DNA of 64,000 bases. It comes from JAOUEA01 sp963821935. GTDB taxonomy: Bacteria > Actinomycetota > UBA4738 > HRBIN12. Of the stretch, positions 58,926-64,000 are shown piece after piece. How positions within the stretch are numbered: position 1 is the first letter of the stretch; each line of letters begins with the position of its first letter. The notes below the pieces were generated by a model. It saw only the letters and a list, made by a program, of their open reading frames with translations, searched no databases and had not been told where the DNA came from. Both the position numbers and the translations under genes were made by a program. The stretch spans positions 1 to 64,000 of the forward strand of contig CAWGFM010000001.1 in the NCBI GenBank assembly GCA_963821935.1, given 5' to 3'.

Positions 58926-59363
58926 CTAGCCCTGCGACGGCTCGGTGCCGTCATCGTCGGTCGAAGGGGTCGGAGCCGGTGATGGAGACGGATCCGGCAC
59001 GTCCCCGTTGGTCTCCGCGACCGACGCCTGGTCGCCGTCGTCATCGACGGGTCCGAGTGTGGTCGCCTCTTTGACGGCATCGGCCGCCCGTGCGCGGGCC
59101 TGATGCGGCGTGTTACGGAACGCCGAACGCACGTCCGTGGCCTTGCGCAGGTCGGAGGCCGTCTGCTTGAGCTCGTTGGCGGTCTGCTTGAGGTCCTCGT
59201 CCAAGCCCGTGTCGACCATGTCGCGCACCTCGTCCTGCACCTTGCGGAACTCGCGCAGGCCTCGGCCGATCGTGCGACCGAGGTCGGGCAAGCGTTGCGG
59301 CCCCACCACGACCAGCGCGATGACGATGATGAGCAGCAGCTCGGGAGGTCCGATGTTGAGCAT
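58926..59363 (-). CDS. tatB: Sec-independent translocase TatA/TatB family
   Basis: 145 residues. A single N-terminal membrane helix (ELLLIIVIALVVVGPQRLPD), the hinge GPQRLPDLGRTIGRGLREFR, then an amphipathic helix and a long acidic, Pro/Asp-rich tail. LNIGPPELLLI and a helix without the FG of TatA suggest TatB. Mycobacteria have tatA here and tatB elsewhere, so the subtype is uncertain. The ATG at 59363 gives the standard N-terminus. A longer frame upstream is not supported. Confidence 0.85.
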   Translation of the reverse strand: MLNIGPPELLLIIVIALVVVGPQRLPDLGRTIGRGLREFRKVQDEVRDMVDTGLDEDLKQTANELKQTASDLRKATDVRSAFRNTPHQARARAADAVKEATTLGPVDDDGDQASVAETNGDVPDPSPSPAPTPSTDDDGTEPSQG

Positions 59364-59394
59364 GGCGTCACACGGCCCGCGGGCCGCCCCTATC

Positions 59395-59598
59395 CTACCG
59401 TCGCAGGGACGACGCCCTCCGGCCGGCCCGATCGACATCGGCCGTGATCTGCTGGGTGAGCGGCGAGATCTCTTCCTGCATGCGCCGGGCGGTGCGTCCC
59501 AGCACCAGCGCGTGACGCACCAGGGCAACCAGGAGGCCAACCATCGCCACCGTGGTGACCATGCCGATCACGAACCACACCAGCAGCCACGTACTCAC
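59395..59598 (-). CDS. small one-pass membrane protein
   Basis: 67 residues. One membrane helix (LLVWFVIGMVTTVAMVGLLV, about 5-27) and a basic amphipathic cytoplasmic helix (LGRTARRMQEEISPLTQQI). GTG start 6 nt after a TAGCAT box. It resembles the DUF948-like small proteins near tat genes, but the assignment is weak. It stands upstream of tatA/B, separated by 31 nt, and may share the transcript. Confidence 0.6.
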   Translation of the reverse strand: MSTWLLVWFVIGMVTTVAMVGLLVALVRHALVLGRTARRMQEEISPLTQQITADVDRAGRRASSLRR

Positions 59599-59604
59599 GC
59601 GAGG

Positions 59605-59610
59605 ATGCTA
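59605..59610 (-). promoter_or_regulatory. TAGCAT -10 box, leaderless start
   Basis: On the minus strand TAGCAT (59610-59605) ends 6 nt before the GTG of the small membrane protein, the likely promoter of the tat-helY-pepE run. Confidence 0.5.
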
Positions 59611-59637
59611 CACGAGCCGGGCCGAGCGACGGTCGGG

Positions 59638-60009
59638 TCAGCCGCCGCCGCTGGACGCTAGGAACTCCGCGATGTAGCGGTCGTCCTCCAGCAGATAGTG
59701 GAACTCGATGACGTCGTCGATCATGAATGGGGGGCCATCGGGCAGCTGGCCTCGAGGGTCCTCGACGGGCTCCTCGTCGAAGAGGAGCTGGCCCGCACCG
59801 TCGCCTTCGGCCTGGTCGATGTCGACGCCGGCGGAGACGAGCAGCGCCACGATCTTGCGGTCGGCGCGCTTCTCGACGTCGTCGGCGCAGTTGGGGCAGG
59901 TGAACCGATAGCTGCCCTCTTTGCCGCTCTGACGAACGGAAAGGAGGATGGCCTCGGGACCCATGTCCACCTCGCCACACCGGGGGCACGTTGTGCGGAT
60001 CGTTGTCAT
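59638..60009 (-). CDS. zinc-ribbon hypothetical protein
   Basis: 123 residues. The N-terminal zinc ribbon has TTCPRCGEVDM and FTCPNCADDVEKRA. The rest is acidic (LLFDEEPVEDPRGQLPDG, then IEFHYLLEDDRYIAEFL). A conserved actinobacterial hypothetical as far as I recall, with no known function. ATG at 60009. Nothing convincing lies in the 133-bp gap upstream. It is on the same strand between the paf and tat genes. Confidence 0.7.
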   Translation of the reverse strand: MTTIRTTCPRCGEVDMGPEAILLSVRQSGKEGSYRFTCPNCADDVEKRADRKIVALLVSAGVDIDQAEGDGAGQLLFDEEPVEDPRGQLPDGPPFMIDDVIEFHYLLEDDRYIAEFLASSGGG

Positions 60010-60142
60010 CTCACACGAGCTATCGGCCCGGCCTGAGGCTGGCTTGAGTGCGACGAGGCGATGTGCACTACCCGAAGTCGGGCATCTTCTGCGGACCCTT
60101 TCGGAGCAGGCGCTCGACTCGTTCCCAGGGCGTTCTGCACGG

Positions 60143-61120
60143 TCAGCGATAGCGCGCGAGCGTCGCCTCCGCCAGTTCGCTCACCAGGCCGGCCAGCGCC
60201 GGTGGGTCGAGCACCGACGCGTCCTCACCAACGCGCAACAGGAGGCGTGCGATCACCCCGAGATCACTGACCGGCAGGGTCACCTCGAGGGAACCGTCCG
60301 GGCGATCATGCGGGTCGGTCGTGACGTAGTACTCCGCGATCCATCGGGCGGCTGGACGCAGCAGCAGTCGTGCCGGCACGTCGTCGCGACCCGGTGAATA
60401 GAGGGGTCGGCCCGCCCCCCGCAGTCCGCGAGCCTCGAACGAGATGCCGGTCGGCTCGGCGCGCCGGATGCGGTCGGCTCGCAAGAGGCGTTCGCCGTCG
60501 GCATCGACGTCCCACGCGGCGACGTACCACTGACCCATGGCGGAGAACACTTCCTCTGGGTCGATGCGCCGCGAGCTCCACTGCCGGGAGGATGCGGCGA
60601 AGTACTCGATGTCGAGCTCCTGACGCGACGCCGACGCCGCCCGAAGCACCTCGAGGAACGGGGGCGGCTCGCCGGCTGATGCGACGCCGATGGCACCGTC
60701 CGCCTGTCCCAGCACCTCCGGGCCCAACGAGCCTCGGAGCTTGTCGAGCGCGCTGCCCAGGGACGGAGCCTCGGGCAGGCCGGGCGTCGCCAGGAGCTCG
60801 GTCCCCCGCAGGTACAACGCGAGTGCCTCGTTCCGACTGAGGCGCAGCGGACGGGCGAAGTGGTCGGCCATCGTGATCCAGATGCGGTCGTCCTCGTCGA
60901 CATCAACGTCGATCAGGTCACCGGGGCCGTACGGAGGCAACCCCGACATGAACAGCAGGTCAAGGTCGCGGCGGAGCTGATCCGCTGGGGCGTCGAACAG
61001 CCGGGCCACCTCGGTCACCTCGCTGCCCGGATGCTGGACGAGGTAGGGCACCACGACGAGCATCCTGCCCAGGCGTTCCACCGTCTTGGGCGCTTGCCGA
61101 CGGACCTCAGGCACGGGCAC
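60143..61120 (-). CDS. pafC: WYL-domain regulator PafC
   Basis: 325 residues. An N-terminal winged helix (PKTVERLGRMLVVVPYLVQH, DAPADQLRRDLDLLFMSGLP), a WYL domain (LDIEYFAASSRQWSSRRIDP, QWYVAAWDVDADGERLLRAD) and a WCX C-terminal domain. PafB and PafC form a heterodimeric activator of the RecA-independent DNA damage response in actinobacteria. The start (GTG 61120 or 61114) overlaps the pafB end by a few bases, so they are co-translated. Confidence 0.93.
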   Translation of the reverse strand: MPVPEVRRQAPKTVERLGRMLVVVPYLVQHPGSEVTEVARLFDAPADQLRRDLDLLFMSGLPPYGPGDLIDVDVDEDDRIWITMADHFARPLRLSRNEALALYLRGTELLATPGLPEAPSLGSALDKLRGSLGPEVLGQADGAIGVASAGEPPPFLEVLRAASASRQELDIEYFAASSRQWSSRRIDPEEVFSAMGQWYVAAWDVDADGERLLRADRIRRAEPTGISFEARGLRGAGRPLYSPGRDDVPARLLLRPAARWIAEYYVTTDPHDRPDGSLEVTLPVSDLGVIARLLLRVGEDASVLDPPALAGLVSELAEATLARYR

Positions 61121-62051
61121 GTTCCAATCGGCTGATCACGAGGTCACGGAGCGAAACAGGTTCGAGGACGACGGCGTCGGGACCGAACTGCAGGATCAGG
61201 TCCGCCAGGACCGCCTCGTCGGCCATAGGCACCGCGACCCTCGTCCAGCCGTCCTCACCGGGGCCCGTCTCCTCGGCCCCGGGGAAGGAGTTCACGGCCC
61301 ACCACGCAACCTCGGGCGAGAAGGCGATCTGCGAGGTGTCCTCGGGCGTCGCCGCCCAGGGCCCGGACTCCACGTGGTCGGTGGCCCGGAAGCCTTGGGG
61401 TGGCTCGCTGCCCTCGCCCAGGTCGTCCAGGTCGTCCATGAACCGCGACAGGCGGAACGCTCGCACATCGTCGCGGCCGCGGTCGAAGCCCACCAGGTAC
61501 CAGTGACCTCCTCGGAACACCATCGCGTAGGCGTCGACATCTCGCACACCTGCCTCTCCGTGCGAGGTGCGGTAGCCGAACCGCACCCGCCGCCGCCGCT
61601 GCGCCGCGTCTGCCGCTGCCACGACGAGCGTGCTGCGCGCGTCCGAGCCCGAGGCGAGCGGACCGCCCGCCAGGCCGGCCAGCACGCCTCCGTCGGCGCC
61701 GTACAAGAGCTTGCGGGCGGCGTGCTCGGCGGGGGTGTTCTCTCCGCCGCTCTGCGCGGCCACCAGCAGGGCGCCGAGCTCCTGGGGCGTGAAGGCGATC
61801 TCCGGAAGGTAGTACTCATCCTTGGGGATCATGTACCCCTGTTCGGAGCCCCACGCGTCGATGTCCACCAGCCGCAGAGGAACGCCGAACTCCCGCAGCT
61901 GATCCTTGTCGCGTTCGAACATGCGTTGGGCCGACTGGACGTTCGCCTGGTCGTAGGGGTCGAGCACCGCACGGATCTGCTCGAACGTCAGCGGCGTCGG
62001 CGTTTCGAGCAGGAGCGCGACCAGGTTGAGCAGTCGCTCCAGCGGTTCCAT
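61107..62051 (-). CDS. pafB: WYL-domain regulator PafB
   Basis: 314 residues. MEPLERLLNLVALLLETPTP starts the winged helix, followed by RMFERDKDQLREFGVPL, the WYL domain (VRFGYRTSHGEAGVRDVDAY, then GGHWYLVGFDRGRDDVRAFR) and a WCX domain. Partner of PafC in the DNA damage response. ATG with aggaga upstream. A TATGAT box at 62077-62082 on this strand is its likely -10. The gene pafA, normally just upstream, is here separated by a plus-strand gene. Confidence 0.93.
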   Translation of the reverse strand: MEPLERLLNLVALLLETPTPLTFEQIRAVLDPYDQANVQSAQRMFERDKDQLREFGVPLRLVDIDAWGSEQGYMIPKDEYYLPEIAFTPQELGALLVAAQSGGENTPAEHAARKLLYGADGGVLAGLAGGPLASGSDARSTLVVAAADAAQRRRRVRFGYRTSHGEAGVRDVDAYAMVFRGGHWYLVGFDRGRDDVRAFRLSRFMDDLDDLGEGSEPPQGFRATDHVESGPWAATPEDTSQIAFSPEVAWWAVNSFPGAEETGPGEDGWTRVAVPMADEAVLADLILQFGPDAVVLEPVSLRDLVISRLERARA

Positions 62052-62076
62052 GCGGTCGTCTCCTGCCACGTGCGGC

Positions 62077-62082
62077 ATCATA
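62077..62082 (-). promoter_or_regulatory. TATGAT -10 box of pafB
   Basis: A near-consensus -10 on the minus strand, 25 nt before the pafB ATG, which also has a Shine-Dalgarno. Confidence 0.5.
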
Positions 62083-62156
62083 GCGGTGAGGTGCAGCGCC
62101 ACTCGCAAGGACGAGGCAGGTCCTCCGAGCCCACGTTCGGGACGGGTGATCTGCGC

Positions 62157-62717
62157 ATGAAACCGGTCCTGCTCGTTCCCGACATCTCGTCGTTGAAGGC
62201 GGTCATGGCCGGCGCGACCCGAGCCGGGCGAGATCCGCGCGTCGCGGTCGTCCGCGAGCCCCGAGAGCTCGAGGGCATCGCTGAGCACGGCACCCGTGCC
62301 GAGATGGTGATCGCGTGCCTCGGTGATGACCGATCAGCCCTGACCGGGCAGGTGCTGCCCCTCGTGAGCCGCGGTGCGCGTCCGATCCCGGTCGTGACGG
62401 CGTCAAGCGCGATCGGCGTCGAGCCAGCCTGCCTCATCTGGCTGCGGGAGCTCCCAGCCGGACTCAACGTAGCGGTGCCGTCGTCTGACGACGACCTCGA
62501 ACGGCGTCGCCTGTGGGACTCCCTCCGCGTCGAAAGCTTGGACGAGCGGCACCACTTGGTCGACGTCGACGGTCAGCCTGCCCTCGACGAGATGATCGCT
62601 CACGGCGCGAGCCCGGACGGCGATCGACTGCGGGCACTGGCGGCGGGAGCGGCCGGGGTACTCGGCGGTCGCATCGTCACGGGCAACCGTCAGTGGACGG
62701 CCGCCCTCGATGATTGA
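62157..62717 (+). CDS. hypothetical protein between pafA and pafB
   Basis: 186 residues that I do not recognise. The N-terminus KPVLLVPDISSLKAVMAGAT, then VIACLGDDRSALTGQVLPLV, suggests an alpha/beta Rossmann-like fold. SSDDDLERRRLWDSLRVESL is charged. No catalytic motif can be named. No Shine-Dalgarno or TANNNT box is clear. It is divergent from pafB and convergent with pafA. It splits what is usually a compact paf cluster. Confidence 0.55.
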   Translation: MKPVLLVPDISSLKAVMAGATRAGRDPRVAVVREPRELEGIAEHGTRAEMVIACLGDDRSALTGQVLPLVSRGARPIPVVTASSAIGVEPACLIWLRELPAGLNVAVPSSDDDLERRRLWDSLRVESLDERHHLVDVDGQPALDEMIAHGASPDGDRLRALAAGAAGVLGGRIVTGNRQWTAALDD

Positions 62718-62751
62718 GGGCCCCGGCCCACGGTGAGGCAGTAGGCCTGCA

Positions 62752-64000
62752 TCACATGTGGGCGATGAGTTGATCCACCCGCTCATCGACGCTGCGGAAC
62801 GGGTCCTTGCAGAGCACCGTTCGCTGAGCCTGGTCGTTGAGCTTGAGGTGCACCCAGTCCACCGTGTAGTCGCGTCGCTTGGCCTTGGCCTGCCGGATGA
62901 AGTCGCCTCGCAGCTTCGCTCGCGTGGTCTGTGGGGGCTCGCGCATCGCGCGGTTGATCTGGGCGTCGCCGACGGCTCGCTCGACCTTGCCCGACTTCTC
63001 CAGCAGGTAGTAGAGGCCGCGCCCCCGGTTCACGTCGTGATAGGCCAGGTCCAGCAGCGCGATCCGGGGTGAGGCCAGCGCCAGTCCGTGCTTGGCCATG
63101 TACCGTTCGATCAGCGTCCGCTTCGTGATCCAATCCACCTTGCGACCGAGGCGTTCGGGTTCACCGTCGCGGAGCGCGTCCAGCGCTTCCCGCCACTCGC
63201 GGAGCAACACCTTCGATGTCTCATCGGCCCCTCGCCGCTCGATGAATCGCTCCGTCTTCTCGAAGTACTCGGTCTGCATCTCGATGGCGGTCAGCTCCCG
63301 GCCGTTCGCGAGCTTGACCGTGCGCGTGCACGAGGTGTCGTGGCTGATCTCACGGATCGCACGGATCGGGTTCTCCAGCGACAGGTCGCGCATCACGGTG
63401 TTGCCCTCCACCATCCGCAGCACGAGATCGGTGATGCCGACCTTCATGAAGGTGGTCCACTCGCTCATGTTCGAATCACCGACGATCACGTGCAGCCGGC
63501 GGAAACGTTCGGCGTCAGCGTGCGGTTCATCGCGGGTGTTGATGATGGGCCGAGAGCGCGTGGTGGCGCTCGAGACGCCCTCCCAGATGTGCTCGGCGCG
63601 CTGGCTGATGCAGAACTGCGCGCCTCGGGGACCGTGCAGCACCTTGCCCGCGCCGCACCAGATCTGGCGTGTCACGAAGAACGGGATCAAGACGTCGGCC
63701 ATGCGCGCGAACTCCCCGTGCCGGGCAACCAGGTAGTTCTCGTGACACCCGTAGGAGTTGCCCGCAGAGTCGGTGTTGTTCTTGAAGAGGTAGACGTCGC
63801 CGGAGATGCCCTCCTCGTGCAGGCGCATCTCGGCAGCCCCCAGCAGCGCTTCCAGGATCCGCTCCCCCGCCTTGTCGTGCGCGACCAGCTCCTTGATCAC
63901 GTCGCATTCGGGCGTGGCGTACTCGGGATGCGAGCCCACGTCCAGGTAGAGACGCGCACCGTTCTCCAGGAAGACGTTGGAGGAACGACCCCAGTGCACC
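62752..64000 (-). CDS. pafA: Pup--protein ligase PafA (partial, 5' end outside window)
   Basis: At least 416 residues. The frame runs to the window edge and lacks the start. In the family the visible WGRSSNVFLENGARLYLDVG lies about 40 residues in. Seen: SHPEYATPECD, FKNNTDSAGNSYGCHENYLV, KVLHGPRGAQFCISQRAEHI and RLHVIVGDSNMSEWTTFMKV, typical of the Glu-Lys ligase that attaches Pup to proteins for proteasomal breakdown. The ending DPFRSVDERVDQLIAHM is the usual C-terminus. It supports a Pup-proteasome-bearing actinobacterium. Confidence 0.97.
   Translation of the reverse strand, partial: VHWGRSSNVFLENGARLYLDVGSHPEYATPECDVIKELVAHDKAGERILEALLGAAEMRLHEEGISGDVYLFKNNTDSAGNSYGCHENYLVARHGEFARMADVLIPFFVTRQIWCGAGKVLHGPRGAQFCISQRAEHIWEGVSSATTRSRPIINTRDEPHADAERFRRLHVIVGDSNMSEWTTFMKVGITDLVLRMVEGNTVMRDLSLENPIRAIREISHDTSCTRTVKLANGRELTAIEMQTEYFEKTERFIERRGADETSKVLLREWREALDALRDGEPERLGRKVDWITKRTLIERYMAKHGLALASPRIALLDLAYHDVNRGRGLYYLLEKSGKVERAVGDAQINRAMREPPQTTRAKLRGDFIRQAKAKRRDYTVDWVHLKLNDQAQRTVLCKDPFRSVDERVDQLIAHM

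Noticed and set aside
1..64000. CRISPR array
   Set aside because: No regularly spaced short repeats were seen anywhere in the window.

Overview
The window is high-GC chromosomal DNA of a bacterium of the phylum Actinomycetota, probably from a lineage without well-studied relatives. Evidence: a Pup ligase (pafA) with the WYL regulators pafB and pafC beside tat genes and a HelY-type helicase; a TlyA-type rRNA methyltransferase; a GarA-like FHA protein; an apolipoprotein N-acyltransferase/polyprenol mannosyltransferase fusion; a DUF4193 protein. Three gene orders match blocks I know from Mycobacterium tuberculosis: tlyA-nadK-recN-pyrG-nudix-xerD-scpAB-rluB-cmk-der (Rv1694 to Rv1713), gcvH-garA-merR-bfn-merR-gcvP (Rv1826 to Rv1832), and pepE-helY-tatC-tatA-pafC-pafB-pafA (Rv2089c to Rv2097c). 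Many genes start directly after a TANNNT -10 box (6 to 8 nt before ATG/GTG), so leaderless transcription is common. Four-base ATGA/GTGA overlaps are the usual operon junction.

Region 1 to 8.66 kb is an accessory block. Two identical 400-bp direct repeats (308-707 and 8260-8659) flank it. The left copy truncates a DUF1015 gene next to an intact ssb-like gene. The right copy truncates ssb next to an intact DUF1015 gene. Recombination between the repeats would release a 7.95-kb circle and restore an intact convergent pair. Inside lie a cyclase fused to a hydrolase domain that has lost its serine, small secreted and membrane proteins, a methyltransferase, three decayed 5' ends of XRE-type HTH genes with intact leaderless promoters, and a frameshifted DUF7144 remnant.

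Region 9.6 to 43 kb is core genome: DNA repair and segregation (recN, xerD, scpA, scpB), nucleotide metabolism (pyrG, deoB, deoA, cmk, hpt), translation (tlyA, trpS, rluB, der, tRNA-Pro), chorismate metabolism (aroH, tyrA, aroA), glycine cleavage (gcvH, gcvPA, gcvPB; no gcvT here), phospholipid and lipoprotein synthesis, and a peptidoglycan carboxypeptidase. Oddities are an in-frame tlyA-nadK fusion, a site-2-protease homologue without HExxH, and a trpS with no ATG/GTG/TTG ahead of its HIGH motif but with an ATC exactly where a leaderless start is expected.

Region 43 to 46.3 kb is the best candidate for something new. A stand-alone reverse-transcriptase-like gene is coupled by an ATGA overlap to an amidohydrolase. 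Its leader is structured: a 9-bp stem covers the Shine-Dalgarno sequence, with two more hairpins and a G-run tract upstream. A pair of strong hairpins follows the amidohydrolase.

Region 46.3 to 64 kb holds a lipoprotein overlapping an enlarged FtsH-like membrane protease, cysS, and then a long minus-strand run: tatA/B, tatC, a one-pass membrane protein, two diacylglycerol-kinase-like genes, a hydrolase, helY, an aminopeptidase, and further upstream pafB/pafC and pafA (cut by the window edge). helY and the one-pass membrane protein are frameshifted, and cysS runs on into its neighbour. With the tlyA-nadK fusion this means base-level indels, real or from assembly, should be checked before biological conclusions are drawn.
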